NCBI GenBank assembly: GCA_022768825.1
Contig: JALEJB010000051.1
Location: forward strand, 1 to 34,411
From: Lachnospiraceae bacterium
GTDB taxonomy: Bacteria > Bacillota > Clostridia > Lachnospirales > Lachnospiraceae
Direction: 5' to 3'
Length of the DNA: 34,411 bases
A model generated the notes under the pieces. The model was given only the letters and a program-made list of their open reading frames with translations. It had not been told where the DNA came from and did not search any database. Positions 1-8,776 of this stretch are shown here, one piece after another; within the stretch, counting starts at the first letter, position 1, and every line of letters begins with the position of its first letter. Made by a program: the position numbers and the translations under genes.

Positions 1-606
1 CTCCCAGTCAGATACGATCGTATTCGGATCGTAATCCGGTTTGGAAACCATTGCAAGAATTTTTCCGGTCTCGGGCTCTATCGCAACTACGGCGCCATCC
101 CGCTGTCCCAATGCATTGTAGGCAACCTCCTGCAGATCACAGTCCAATGTCGTGACCAGCGTATCCCCCTGACTTTTCATACCGGCAATCTCATACGCAA
201 TCTTATTCAGCACAAACGTATGTGAACGAAGCAGTTGGAAGTTAAAGTCCGATTCGATACCGGCTTTTCCGTTTTCGGAAAAGCCGATCACATGAGCATA
301 GGTTCTTCCCTGGGGATACTTTCTCGTCTCATTTCCGTCATCATCTGTAACCGTGGTTGCCAGAACTGTTCCGTCACTTGCAATAATATCTCCCCTGATC
401 ACCCGTTTCGAAAACTCATCAATCCGACTGTTATAAGGATTGTTTATAAAATCCTCGCTTTTTATGATCTGAAAATATGCAAAATATGCGATCATGGCAA
501 GAAAAATTCCTATAAACAGATATGCTACAACCGCAAATTCTTCATTCTTTGTTTTTTTCTTTTCGTTTTTTTCTGATTGTCTCTCCAGTTTCCTCACGAA
601 TCTCAT
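1..606 (-). CDS. Class B penicillin-binding protein (transpeptidase), N-terminal part, cut by left edge
   Basis: My own translation of the minus strand gives a short basic cytoplasmic start, one membrane anchor (about residues 25-48, FAVVAYLFIGIFLAMIAYF) and then the start of the periplasmic-side dimerisation region, with RGDIIASDGTVLA and later DGAVVAIEPETGKILAMVS. These are typical of PBP2/SpoVD-type peptidoglycan DD-transpeptidases. The catalytic SxxK, SxN and KTG motifs would lie beyond the window. It is the partner expected beside a RodA/FtsW glycosyltransferase, which it overlaps by roughly 60 bases. The first ATG (606) has GAGAGG directly abutting it. A GTG four codons in (597) sits nine bases after the same GAGAGG and may be the true start. 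The ORF track missed this gene because it has no stop in the window. Which septal, elongation or sporulation PBP it is cannot be told. Confidence 0.9.
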   Translation of the reverse strand, partial: MRFVRKLERQSEKNEKKKTKNEEFAVVAYLFIGIFLAMIAYFAYFQIIKSEDFINNPYNSRIDEFSKRVIRGDIIASDGTVLATTVTDDDGNETRKYPQGRTYAHVIGFSENGKAGIESDFNFQLLRSHTFVLNKIAYEIAGMKSQGDTLVTTLDCDLQEVAYNALGQRDGAVVAIEPETGKILAMVSKPDYDPNTIVSDWE

Positions 607-1903
607 CCTCTCTCAAAATATAAAGTCCCTGAATGACCGCAAATAGTATAAATGTGCTTAAAAGCGAGCTTCCGCCGTAACTGATGATCGGAAGCGTCAC
701 TCCCGTTGACGGAATGAATTTGATGACTCCGCCAATGGTCAAAAATACCTGAAATCCGTACACCGTTCCAAGACCAAGTGCGATCAGTTTATAGAAGTAT
801 TCACGAATCTGCATCGCAATATTCAAAAACATCAGATAACAGCTGGTACAAACCAGTATCAGACAGATCGCAAACAATCCGCCCATCTCCTCTGCAATTG
901 CTGAAAAAACAAAATCTTCATCCGCAACCGGAATCTTGTTCGGCAGTCCCTGATAAAGTCCCATTCCAAACCAGCCACCGGTTCCTATTGCAAACAGTGA
1001 CTGACAGATCTGATATCCCTGATTGTCGATGACGGACATGGGATCCTTCCATGCCAGAACACGAACACGGACGTGGGAAAATAATTTGTAGGCAACAAGA
1101 CTTGCAAGTACTCCTGATGTCATACCGGCCAGGAGATATCCCACATTTCGTGTGGCGACATACAGCATCACCAGATATGTGATAAAAAAGATCAATGCAC
1201 TTCCCAGATCCTTTGACAACACCAGTATCAAAACATGTATGGCTGCGATCACTGTTGTGATGACGATCTGCTTAAATTCGGTAGAATGATAAAACATCGA
1301 CGCTACAAAAAACACAAACAGGATCTTGATAAATTCCGACGGCTGCAGCGTAACACCAAAAAAGGTAAAGGTCAGCTTCGCGCCATAGCTGGTCTGTCCC
1401 ATAACTGCTACCAGTGCCAGAAGGCCAACCCCGATCACTGCATATAAATACGGCAGACGATGAAGGAAATGAATATGACGGATCAGAAACGGAACCAACA
1501 ATGTGATCACGCTCGCTGCTACCGCTATGTAAAACTGGCGGACTGCCTTTGCTTCATTTAATCTTGTCAGAATAATAAAGCTGATCACAAGAAGCATACA
1601 CAAATGGTTGGTTACAAGAATCGAGGCCTTTCTGTAAAAGATGCGATAGATCAATTGGATCGCTATGATCAAAGTGACCTGCATGAGATAAAAAAACATT
1701 AATTTCAGATCCTGTGTATTTGCAAAGATCACTGCATTTGCATTCAGATGGATCAGAAAAATAAAAAACAGCTGCCGATTCATGATCTTTTTTTGTACTT
1801 CCGATGTTTTTTTTCTTGCCAGTACTGAAAAACTTTCGTAAGTATAACAGGCAAATAAGATGATCATCAGATATTTGGATAATTCCGAAATAATTACTAC
1901 CAT
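542..1903 (-). CDS. RodA/FtsW/SpoVE family peptidoglycan glycosyltransferase
   Basis: The 453-residue integral membrane protein belongs to the SEDS family, which polymerises lipid II into glycan strands together with a class B PBP. It has about ten hydrophobic segments. The family signatures are visible in the second half: PVADEDFVFSAIAEEMG in the large extracellular loop, and GVTLPIISYGGSS near the C terminus. The N terminus has extra membrane segments and the C-terminal tail is very basic (RKKRKEKNKE). AGGAG four to five bases before the ATG supports the start. The stop overlaps the start of the downstream PBP gene, so the two are probably co-translated as a synthase pair. The gene begins seven bases after the U32 gene ends. 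Whether it works in elongation, division or sporulation is not decidable from sequence. Confidence 0.95.
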   Translation of the reverse strand: MVVIISELSKYLMIILFACYTYESFSVLARKKTSEVQKKIMNRQLFFIFLIHLNANAVIFANTQDLKLMFFYLMQVTLIIAIQLIYRIFYRKASILVTNHLCMLLVISFIILTRLNEAKAVRQFYIAVAASVITLLVPFLIRHIHFLHRLPYLYAVIGVGLLALVAVMGQTSYGAKLTFTFFGVTLQPSEFIKILFVFFVASMFYHSTEFKQIVITTVIAAIHVLILVLSKDLGSALIFFITYLVMLYVATRNVGYLLAGMTSGVLASLVAYKLFSHVRVRVLAWKDPMSVIDNQGYQICQSLFAIGTGGWFGMGLYQGLPNKIPVADEDFVFSAIAEEMGGLFAICLILVCTSCYLMFLNIAMQIREYFYKLIALGLGTVYGFQVFLTIGGVIKFIPSTGVTLPIISYGGSSLLSTFILFAVIQGLYILREDEIREETGETIRKKRKEKNKE

Positions 1904-1910
1904 ACAACTC

Positions 1911-4088
1911 CTATTCTACACCGCGTTTCAGATGTCCCTTCGTAATCTCGATCTCCCAGTTCATCGGCAGTCCTTCGATTGCCCGTTCATAATTGGCAAA
2001 GACCGCTTGTACTTCCCGTTCTTCTTCGATCGAAAAACTGATCCGCAATCGCTCCGGGCGAAGCTTATCACAGATCTGATCTAATTCGTCAAATAATACG
2101 GTAGGGCTCGCATTGTACAAAATATTATAACATTCACTGCAATAATTTTTCATCGTCAGTGATTTTCCATAGCGATCCAGTAAATGCAATGCCTTTCTTG
2201 TATGATCGCAGACATCCATATTTTTGTTCAGGCATAATGCGCTCACCATATAAGGTGTATAACCGTAAATGACCATTTCACTGTTTTCATTGCTGTGATG
2301 AGACAGCTCCTTCGCATTCAACTCCAACGGCAGTGTCAGTTTATCATACCCCATGTCCGAAAAAGCTCGAACACTGTCATTGGAAAATGAATAAATTGAT
2401 GCATCCAGTCGAATTTTTGCAGGATTAACATTCATTTTTCTTAAAAATCCCAGAGAATCATAGGTTTTGACATAAAAACCATCCAGCATTCCGGAATCAA
2501 AAAGACTTTTAAGAAACGCCCAATGATTTTTCAGTATTTTTACCCGATATTGACGTAACACTGACGGAAGCTGCAAATATACGTTCTTGTTGCATTCCTT
2601 TGCCTGCCGGATCTGTTCTGTCAATTCTTTTTCGATTGCATCATCGTCAAATTCATGACAGTTGAGGATGATGTCAGAGACATATTCTTTGGCACAGGCA
2701 ATCCTTAACTGCGCCAGTGTTTCAACGCTGACAGCAATCTCACTTCGGTCGGTTGCACATGCTCTGCGGTCAGGTTCAGTTATGGGATGATCATATGCCT
2801 GCGCGGTTCTATGATCACTGCTTAAAATTTCCTGTCTGATCTTTTCCAGACTTTCTCTTCTCAGTGCTTTTAAAAACTGGTTCGGAACAAAGCAATTCTC
2901 ATCCATCTGAAGTTCCAGCCGTTCAAAGGTAAATGCTGTTTCTCCGGTCTGTCCGAGAACCTGAAGCACCTTCTCCTTTTCCAATGGAGCTTTCCTGGCA
3001 GTCTGAACCTCACCTGCCACAACCGACACCTCAATACCCGTCTGAGGATCCTTTACCACGATCCGTGCCGGTTCATGGATCATGAGACGGCATATCCCTT
3101 CCAGCTTTCTTTTTTCCTGTACCGGAAGTTCTTCATCCAGCTTTGCCGATTCATGGGCCGGGGTGTTCAGGCTCATCATTGCTTTTCCGGTATTCCCCTG
3201 AAGATAGCCGCTTGTAAATCCGCTTCGATTGCCCAGATCAAGCAGCTTCTTCGCATCCTTTTGATCAACCGCATAAGGTTCATCGGAAAGCTCCAGTAAA
3301 TCCAAATATTTCCGGTAGATCGAGACAACACCGGCGGCATATGCAGTCTGCTTCATACGTCCTTCAATCTTAAGGGATGCCACACCGGCTTCCTTCATTG
3401 CCGGCAGGAAATCAATGCCGCACAGATCCTTCGGACTGAGAGGATACAATTCTCCTGTGGACTTTTGTTCCTGTAATTGATAGGACAGTCTGCAAGGTCC
3501 TGCACATCTTCCCCGGTTTCCGCTGCGCCCTCCCAGCATACTGCTGAACAGGCACTGTCCCGAATAACAATAACATAATGCTCCATGCACAAATGCTTCC
3601 AGTTCCACATCAACTGCCCGATGAATCTGCGCGATCTCTGATACCGACAATTCTCTTGATAAGACAACGCGATCCGCCCCTGCCTCCTCCCAGAATTTTG
3701 CACCCATCTCACTTGCGATCGTCATCTGTGTGCTGGCGTGCAATTCCACATCCGGGAAATATTTTTTCAAAAACGAAAACACCCCCATATCCTGAACGAT
3801 CACGGCGTCGATTCCCCGTTCATAATAAGGCAGAAAATAATCGTATAACTGCTGTTCGATCTCTTTATTTTTCAGCAGTGTGTTGATCGTCAGATGCAGC
3901 TTGCGGTCGTAGAGATGTACATAGTCGATGGCATCTAACAATTCTTCCTGTGTGAAATTTTTCGCATAAGCTCTCGCTCCAAACATACCGCCACCCACAT
4001 AGACAGCATCTGCGCCTGCGGCAATGACTGCCTTTAGCGTATCAAAGCTTCCTGCAGGAGCAAGTAACTCCATTCGTTGATGATCCAT
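1911..4088 (-). CDS. U32 family peptidase-like protein with DUF3656-type middle region (RlhA-like)
   Basis: The 725-residue protein opens with MELLAPAGSFDTLKAVIAAGADAVY, the standard U32 TIM-barrel start. It carries the family signature EAFVHGALCYCYSGQC (about residues 164-179) followed by RGRCAGPC. Cys172, 179, 195 and 199 are the likely Fe-S ligands. Despite the peptidase name, characterised members (RlhA on 23S rRNA, TrhP on tRNA) are prephenate-dependent RNA hydroxylases; this is family knowledge. The length and the additional region after about residue 370 match the longer RlhA-like/DUF3656 group better than the short TrhP forms. GAAAGG eight bases before the ATG supports the start. It is probably the first gene of a transcript with the RodA and PBP genes. 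RNA hydroxylation is the favoured inference, but the substrate is not identifiable. Confidence 0.9.
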   Translation of the reverse strand: MDHQRMELLAPAGSFDTLKAVIAAGADAVYVGGGMFGARAYAKNFTQEELLDAIDYVHLYDRKLHLTINTLLKNKEIEQQLYDYFLPYYERGIDAVIVQDMGVFSFLKKYFPDVELHASTQMTIASEMGAKFWEEAGADRVVLSRELSVSEIAQIHRAVDVELEAFVHGALCYCYSGQCLFSSMLGGRSGNRGRCAGPCRLSYQLQEQKSTGELYPLSPKDLCGIDFLPAMKEAGVASLKIEGRMKQTAYAAGVVSIYRKYLDLLELSDEPYAVDQKDAKKLLDLGNRSGFTSGYLQGNTGKAMMSLNTPAHESAKLDEELPVQEKRKLEGICRLMIHEPARIVVKDPQTGIEVSVVAGEVQTARKAPLEKEKVLQVLGQTGETAFTFERLELQMDENCFVPNQFLKALRRESLEKIRQEILSSDHRTAQAYDHPITEPDRRACATDRSEIAVSVETLAQLRIACAKEYVSDIILNCHEFDDDAIEKELTEQIRQAKECNKNVYLQLPSVLRQYRVKILKNHWAFLKSLFDSGMLDGFYVKTYDSLGFLRKMNVNPAKIRLDASIYSFSNDSVRAFSDMGYDKLTLPLELNAKELSHHSNENSEMVIYGYTPYMVSALCLNKNMDVCDHTRKALHLLDRYGKSLTMKNYCSECYNILYNASPTVLFDELDQICDKLRPERLRISFSIEEEREVQAVFANYERAIEGLPMNWEIEITKGHLKRGVE

Positions 4089-4117
4089 TTCAAAATCCTT
4101 TCATGATGTAAAAAAGA

Positions 4118-4182
4118 ATGCGCTTGCGCATCCTTGCGGAGCATTTAATCGTATAGGAGACGAAGTTTCCTATACGATTAAA
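4118..4182. repeat. Two intergenic hairpins, possible small dispersed palindromic element
   Basis: Between the zapA terminator and the U32 gene lie two further inverted repeats. One is a perfect 15-base pair, TTTAATCGTATAGGA (4144-4158) with its reverse complement at 4168-4182 and a 9-base loop. The other is ATGCGC-TT-GCGCAT (4118-4131), which on the minus strand is followed by TCTTTTTT and so looks terminator-like. Neither seems needed to end zapA, which has its own terminator. They could be a dispersed palindromic repeat, an attenuator ahead of the U32 gene, or mRNA processing sites. Confidence 0.6.
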
Positions 4183-4200
4183 AAGGGGCGAAAACGCCCC
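4180..4200 (-). terminator. Rho-independent terminator of the DUF896-miaB-ruvAB-zapA operon
   Basis: On the minus strand, three bases after the zapA stop codon, GGGGCG-TTTT-CGCCCC is followed by TTTTT. A perfect six-pair GC-rich stem with a four-base loop and a U tract is a textbook intrinsic terminator. Confidence 0.92.
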
Positions 4201-4203
4201 GTC

Positions 4204-4779
4204 TTAACGTACTTTATATTTATCGAAGCTTGCATTTATTTTCTGAGGATTGGAATTTTTCGCATTTTTATTCTGCGGTTTTTCCGTTTTTTTCTCATCA
4301 GCCGAAGCTTTCGCTGCCTCTGACGTTGAACCTAACAAAGCGTCTTCCAGAGCCGCCTGAAGCTGCTGTTTTCCTGCAAGCAGTTCCCGTTTTTCTTTCT
4401 CAAGCTTTTCAATCTGAGTCTGAAAATCACTGTTCTGTGCCTTGAGAAGCTCCACCTTGGAAGCATTGTCATCTGCTTTCATCTGAACTTCAACCAGCTT
4501 GTGCTTTAACTCAAAGATTTCTTTTTCCAGATCAGAAAATTTCCCACCGGAGATTTCAGCCTGCTCCTTTGCCTTAAAGTAATCATCTGCAAGATTCAGC
4601 TGAAGCATCAGATTTTTCATATCCTGCGGGATCCGTTTATAGGACTCCTGCTGATTCATCTCAGTAATCTTTTGATTGATATATGCTGCAACCATTTGCA
4701 GATAATCTTCCTGTTCAAAACCGCTCAGATTATATTCCTTCTTGTCAATTACAACGACGGTACTTGCTTTTGTAGACAT
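4204..4779 (-). CDS. zapA: Cell division protein ZapA, long form
   Basis: Residues 1-75 form a ZapA domain: VVVIDKKEYNLSGFEQEDYLQMVAAYINQKI, then LNLADDYFKAKE. ZapA binds FtsZ and bundles its protofilaments at the division ring (family knowledge). After the domain there is a long heptad-rich coiled coil (about 75-145), then a low-complexity Lys/Asn/Gln tail. At 191 residues it is about twice the length of E. coli or Bacillus ZapA (roughly 85-110). AAGGAG eight bases before the ATG supports the start. It follows ruvB by 24 bases and is the last gene of the operon, just before a strong terminator. Confidence 0.88.
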   Translation of the reverse strand: MSTKASTVVVIDKKEYNLSGFEQEDYLQMVAAYINQKITEMNQQESYKRIPQDMKNLMLQLNLADDYFKAKEQAEISGGKFSDLEKEIFELKHKLVEVQMKADDNASKVELLKAQNSDFQTQIEKLEKEKRELLAGKQQLQAALEDALLGSTSEAAKASADEKKTEKPQNKNAKNSNPQKINASFDKYKVR

Positions 4780-4803
4780 GATTTTTTCTCCTTTTTTGTA
4801 ATT

Positions 4804-5805
4804 CTAACCCTGATGTTCCAGTCCAAAATGATGATAACAATAATCTGTGACCACGCGGCCTTTCGGTGTCCGGTTAATAAAACCGTTCATCACCAGATAC
4901 GGTTCATAGACATCTTCGATCGTTCCCGCATCCTCGCCGATGGCTGCGGCAAGCGTATCCAATCCCACCGGACCGCCGGAAAATTTTTGCATGATCGTAA
5001 GAAGCATCTTACGGTCACTGTTATCCAGACCCATTTTATCCACTTCAAGTAGATCCAGCGCAAAGCTCGCAACCTCTCCGGTAATCCTGCCATCATACTT
5101 TACTTCGGCAAAATCCCGCACTCGCTTTAGCAATCGGTTTGCAAGTCTTGGCGTTCCACGTGAACGTCTGGCAAGTTCAAATGCACCTTCCTCATCAATT
5201 TCAACCGCAAGCACCTTCGCAGAATTAATGATGATCTGCTTTAATTCATCTACCGTGTAAAACTCTAAATGATGCATGACACCGAATCGATCCCGTAACG
5301 GTGCGGACAAAAGTCCCGCACGTGTCGTCGCTCCAACCAAGGTAAATTTCGGCAGATCCAGACGGATCGACCGGGCAGTTGCTCCTTTTCCGATCATAAT
5401 GTCAATGGCATAATCCTCCATGGCAGGGTACAGCACCTCTTCCACCTGACGATTTAAACGATGGATCTCGTCGACAAACAGCAGATCGCCCTCTGCCAGA
5501 TTGCTCAAAATCGCTGCCATCTCTCCCGGTTTTGCGATGGCGGGACCCGATGTGATCTTGACGTGAACGCCCATCTCATTGGCAATGATTCCAGCCAGGG
5601 TTGTCTTGCCAAGTCCCGGTGGTCCGTAAAACAGCACATGATCCAACGGTTCTCCACGGCCTTTTGCAGCTTCGATATAGACTCTTAAATTTTCTTTTGC
5701 TTTTGCCTGACCAATATAGTCATCCAATCTCAGCGGTCGAAGACTTTTTTCTACTTTTACATCTTCTTCCTGAACCTGAGTGGATATCACCCGGCGATTA
5801 TCCAT
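4804..5805 (-). CDS. ruvB: Holliday junction branch migration ATPase RuvB
   Basis: The 333-residue AAA+ motor drives branch migration of Holliday junctions with RuvA during recombinational repair. Visible elements are [12 protein letters not shown], Walker [10 protein letters not shown], Walker [11 protein letters not shown], sensor [18 protein letters not shown], and the C-terminal winged helix with [12 protein letters not shown] and NRTPKGRV. The length is standard. AAGGAG six bases before the ATG overlaps the end of ruvA, indicating coupled translation. No ruvC lies nearby, as expected in Firmicutes, where RecU resolves junctions. Confidence 0.98.
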   Translation of the reverse strand: MDNRRVISTQVQEEDVKVEKSLRPLRLDDYIGQAKAKENLRVYIEAAKGRGEPLDHVLFYGPPGLGKTTLAGIIANEMGVHVKITSGPAIAKPGEMAAILSNLAEGDLLFVDEIHRLNRQVEEVLYPAMEDYAIDIMIGKGATARSIRLDLPKFTLVGATTRAGLLSAPLRDRFGVMHHLEFYTVDELKQIIINSAKVLAVEIDEEGAFELARRSRGTPRLANRLLKRVRDFAEVKYDGRITGEVASFALDLLEVDKMGLDNSDRKMLLTIMQKFSGGPVGLDTLAAAIGEDAGTIEDVYEPYLVMNGFINRTPKGRVVTDYCYHHFGLEHQG

Positions 5806-5817
5806 GTTCTGCTCCTT

Positions 5818-6429
5818 TTATAAAAATGCCATCTGCTTTAACGCTAACTTCAGGATCGTTTCCACATCATCCTCAGGATGAATGTCAATGCGCGATAACA
5901 CATTTCCCGCTTCACTTGCCGAATATCCAAGGGCTGTAAGTGCCAGCATCGCTTCCTGCCTGACACCCTGCTCCTGAATCGTATTCGGATTTTTGACCAG
6001 TTCTTCTTTCTCGCCAAAGGCATCCTCTAACTTTAACTTATCCTTCAATTCAAGTACCACCCTCTGCGCTGTCTTTGCGCCGATTCCCGGAGCCTTTGAG
6101 ATCGCTTTTGCATCATCTGAGATGACGGCAAAGCGCAGGTCATCCGGCGACAGTACCGATAAAATTGCCAGCGCGCCTTTCGGACCCACACCATTCACTC
6201 CGATCAGCAGCTTGAACACGCGAAGGTCATCTTTTGTCAAAAATCCATAGAGGGCAAATGCATCCTCCTTCACCTGAAAATAGATATACATCTTGATTTC
6301 CGAACCGATATCCGGCAAATACTCAAATGTTTGACCGGAAATATGTACCTCATATCCGATCCCGTGATTTTCAATGATGATCGCATCCTCATCAATATCG
6401 GTTAATGTACCTTTTATATAGCGAATCAT
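5818..6429 (-). CDS. ruvA: Holliday junction DNA-binding protein RuvA
   Basis: The 203-residue protein starts MIRYIKGTLTDIDED, has the OB fold first domain (YEVHISGQTFEYLP), the helix-hairpin-helix region (GVNGVGPKGALAILS, PGIGAKTAQRVVLELKDK) and the C-terminal UBA-like domain III (EAMLALTALGYSASEA) that contacts RuvB. RuvA tetramers hold the four-way junction and load RuvB. The start overlaps the stop of the upstream Gx gene as ATGA, with GGAGG just before it, so translation is coupled. Length is normal. Confidence 0.98.
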   Translation of the reverse strand: MIRYIKGTLTDIDEDAIIIENHGIGYEVHISGQTFEYLPDIGSEIKMYIYFQVKEDAFALYGFLTKDDLRVFKLLIGVNGVGPKGALAILSVLSPDDLRFAVISDDAKAISKAPGIGAKTAQRVVLELKDKLKLEDAFGEKEELVKNPNTIQEQGVRQEAMLALTALGYSASEAGNVLSRIDIHPEDDVETILKLALKQMAFL

Positions 6430-6944
6430 ACTTCCTCCTTTGGCAGTCGAATCAGCACCTGATATCCGACGATTCCGATCAGAATACCGGTCAGCATACC
6501 GGCAATCAGTAAAACCGGAAAATAGTATAAAATGTGAAAATTTTCCACCATCAAAGCCGCGACAAGAAACTGTCCCAGATTATGGGCAATTCCCCCCGCC
6601 GCACTGACACTGATCAGATGAAATTGGTTTGTCTTTTTTAACAACGCCATGACAACAAAGCTCAATGCCGCCCCTGCCAGACTGTAAATGATACTGTACC
6701 AGTTTCCGAATAAAAATCCCACCAAAAGTACACGAAGAAACGAAATACTTGCGGCGTCCTTTTCGCCACTGTAATACAGGATCCCCACAATCACAACGTT
6801 GGTCAGCCCCAGCTTGATACCGGGGATCCCGATGGGGATCGGAATCATCGCCTCGATATAACTACAGATCAAAGCAACACTCAGTGCCAGTCCCAGATAT
6901 GTTATTTTACGGATCTTCTTTGATGTCTCATTCATCGTTCTCAT
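6426..6944 (-). CDS. Gx transporter family membrane protein (Hpre_diP_synt_I; EetB-like)
   Basis: This 172-residue protein is almost entirely hydrophobic, with about five or six membrane segments. It has the N-terminal pattern IPIPIGIPGIKLGLTNVV typical of the family once labelled heptaprenyl diphosphate synthase component I and now Gx transporter. The shape resembles ECF S-components, so small-molecule transport is plausible but unproven. It lies two bases after the NusG-II gene. That same pair (EetB and EetA) occurs, as I recall, in the flavin-based extracellular electron transfer locus of Listeria. Two possible starts exist, at 6944 and 6935 (MNETSKK); neither has a strong SD, so it is probably translated by coupling. 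A role in prenyl synthesis is the older and less supported reading. Confidence 0.82.
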   Translation of the reverse strand: MRTMNETSKKIRKITYLGLALSVALICSYIEAMIPIPIGIPGIKLGLTNVVIVGILYYSGEKDAASISFLRVLLVGFLFGNWYSIIYSLAGAALSFVVMALLKKTNQFHLISVSAAGGIAHNLGQFLVAALMVENFHILYYFPVLLIAGMLTGILIGIVGYQVLIRLPKEEV

Positions 6945-6946
6945 TT

Positions 6947-7333
6947 TTATGATGCAATCGCATCTAAGCCTTCTGTTTCTTTTCCTGAAATCACTTCTAC
7001 TACAACTTTATGTGGAAGACAGACGATCGTCTGTTTTTGCCTGCTGATCTGTCCCTGCTTCTTACAAAGTCCATCCGGACAGGTGGCAGACTGCATAGAT
7101 GCCTTCCCGTCCTGGATGACAACCGTGTTTGCAACTCCCCCATCGATTGTAATCGGGATGATCTGATCCTCGTTTAACTCGTATATGCCATAAGCCTTCC
7201 CATCGATTGTGATCTTTATTTCACCGCCGCTTTTGGTTGTTGACAAAATCATTCCATAGATAAGCATGCTCAAAATGCTGATCGTCACGAGAAACACAAT
7301 ATCTTTTTTCCCAAATGCCGGACAAATCTTCAT
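6947..7333 (-). CDS. NusG domain II-containing membrane-anchored protein (EetA-like)
   Basis: The 128-residue protein has one membrane segment (about 12-30) followed by a small beta-rich extracytoplasmic domain of the NusG_II family. It carries the characteristic cysteines CPDGLC (85, 90) and VCLPHKVVVEV (Cys105). It is not the transcription factor NusG: the NGN and KOW domains are absent. The gene abuts the miaB stop codon and precedes the Gx gene by two bases, so the three are co-transcribed. The NusG-II plus Gx pairing suggests one functional unit in the membrane. Known relatives sit in extracellular electron transfer or Rnf-associated loci. The molecular function is unknown. Confidence 0.85.
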   Translation of the reverse strand: MKICPAFGKKDIVFLVTISILSMLIYGMILSTTKSGGEIKITIDGKAYGIYELNEDQIIPITIDGGVANTVVIQDGKASMQSATCPDGLCKKQGQISRQKQTIVCLPHKVVVEVISGKETEGLDAIAS

Positions 7334-8776
7334 CTACACTCTTGCTCCGATATAGTAAAAGCCTTTGCACTCCTCTAATTTTACATCCACAATCTGTCCG
7401 ATCAGCGATGCATCACCTGGGAAATGAACGATCGAATTATTGGATAATCTTCCGCTGACAAGACTTTTATCATGTTCATTTACCTGTTCCACCAGACATT
7501 CGTAAGTTTTTCCTTCCAGTTCCTTTGCTTTTTCTGATGCGATCCGTTGTACCTCCTGTAACAGCTCGTCAAAGTTTGCTTTCACTTCCTCCGGCGGCAC
7601 CTGATTTGGATTGTCCGCCGCCGGTGTGCCGGAGCGTTTGGAATAAATAAACGTAAACGCACTGTCGTAGCGCACCTGACGAACCACATCCAAAGTCTCT
7701 AAGAAATCCTCTCTGGTCTCACCCGGAAAACCTACGATGATATCAGTCGTAATCGCAATATCCGGAATGGCCTCCCGAAGCTTTCTTACGATAGATAAAT
7801 ACCGCTCCTTGTCATAATGACGGTTCATCTCTTTTAAGATGCGGTCACTTCCGGACTGCAACGGCAGATGCATATGCTTGCAGATCTTTTTGGACTGTGC
7901 CATCACTTCAATCAATTCATCCGACAGATCCTTCGGATGGGATGTCATAAAGCGGATACGCTCAAGACCTTCTATCTTTTCGATTTCACGAAGCAGCTGC
8001 GCAAAAGTGATCGGCTGCTCTAAGTTTTTTCCATAGGAATTGACATTCTGACCCAGCAGCATGACTTCTACAACACCATCTGCAACTAATTTTTCAATTT
8101 CACGAATGATATCCTTTGGCTCTCTGCTTCGCTCCCGGCCTCTCACATACGGAACAATACAGTAGCTGCAGAAGTTGTTGCAGCCAAACATGATATTGAC
8201 ACCGGATTTAAAGCTGTATTTCCGGTCGATTGGAAGCTCTTCGACGATCTCTGTCGTATCCTTCCAGATGTCAATGACCATCTCTTTTTGCGTCATTGCC
8301 TGATAAATGAGCTCTGCAAACTTAAAAATATTGTGGGTTCCAAAGATCAGATCCACAAAGCGATAGCTCTCACGAAGCTTTTGTACCACGTGCTCCTCCT
8401 GCATCATGCATCCGCACAGAGCGATCATCATATCCGGATGTTTTTTCTTATAGGTGGACAAGGTACCCAGTCTGCCGTACACCTTATTATTCGCATTCTC
8501 ACGTACCGTACAGGTGTTGTAAATGACGAAATCGGCTTCCTCTGTATCAACCGGCACAAATCCGATCGTGTCTAATATTCCCTTTAATTTTTCAGAGTCT
8601 CTGGCGTTCATCTGACACCCAAAGGTCTCTACATGGAAGGTCAGCGGACGGCCGGCTTTTTTTGATCTTTCTTCTACTAACTTTTTCGCCAGATCCATAA
8701 AGTAAAACTGACGCTGTGGCTCCATCACCGGTGCCTCTGCTTCTATTTGAATTGCTGTCTTATTTGCGGTTTCCAT
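7334..8776 (-). CDS. miaB: tRNA-2-methylthio-N6-dimethylallyladenosine synthase MiaB
   Basis: The enzyme is a radical-SAM methylthiotransferase that adds a methylthio group to i6A37 of tRNAs. The N-terminal domain binds one 4Fe-4S cluster through Cys54 (FGCQMN), Cys89 (NTCTVREN) and Cys123 (CGCM). The radical SAM cluster is CxxxCxxC at 199/203/206 (GCNNFCSYCIVPYVRGRE). A TRAM domain follows at the C terminus, after about residue 410. The 480-residue length, with a 40-residue N-terminal extension, is usual for clostridial MiaB. AGGAG before the ATG supports the start, and the gene overlaps the DUF896 gene by 17 bases. VRENA and the short GCNNFCSYC spacing favour MiaB over MtaB or RimO. Confidence 0.97.
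   Translation of the reverse strand: METANKTAIQIEAEAPVMEPQRQFYFMDLAKKLVEERSKKAGRPLTFHVETFGCQMNARDSEKLKGILDTIGFVPVDTEEADFVIYNTCTVRENANNKVYGRLGTLSTYKKKHPDMMIALCGCMMQEEHVVQKLRESYRFVDLIFGTHNIFKFAELIYQAMTQKEMVIDIWKDTTEIVEELPIDRKYSFKSGVNIMFGCNNFCSYCIVPYVRGRERSREPKDIIREIEKLVADGVVEVMLLGQNVNSYGKNLEQPITFAQLLREIEKIEGLERIRFMTSHPKDLSDELIEVMAQSKKICKHMHLPLQSGSDRILKEMNRHYDKERYLSIVRKLREAIPDIAITTDIIVGFPGETREDFLETLDVVRQVRYDSAFTFIYSKRSGTPAADNPNQVPPEEVKANFDELLQEVQRIASEKAKELEGKTYECLVEQVNEHDKSLVSGRLSNNSIVHFPGDASLIGQIVDVKLEECKGFYYIGARV

Noticed and set aside
1235-1447. Short Lys- and Cys-rich plus-strand ORF inside the RodA gene
   Set aside because: No ribosome binding site and lies wholly opposite a conserved membrane protein.
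6947-7333. NusG-domain protein as a transcription elongation factor
   Set aside because: It has a membrane anchor and extracytoplasmic cysteines but no NGN or KOW domain.
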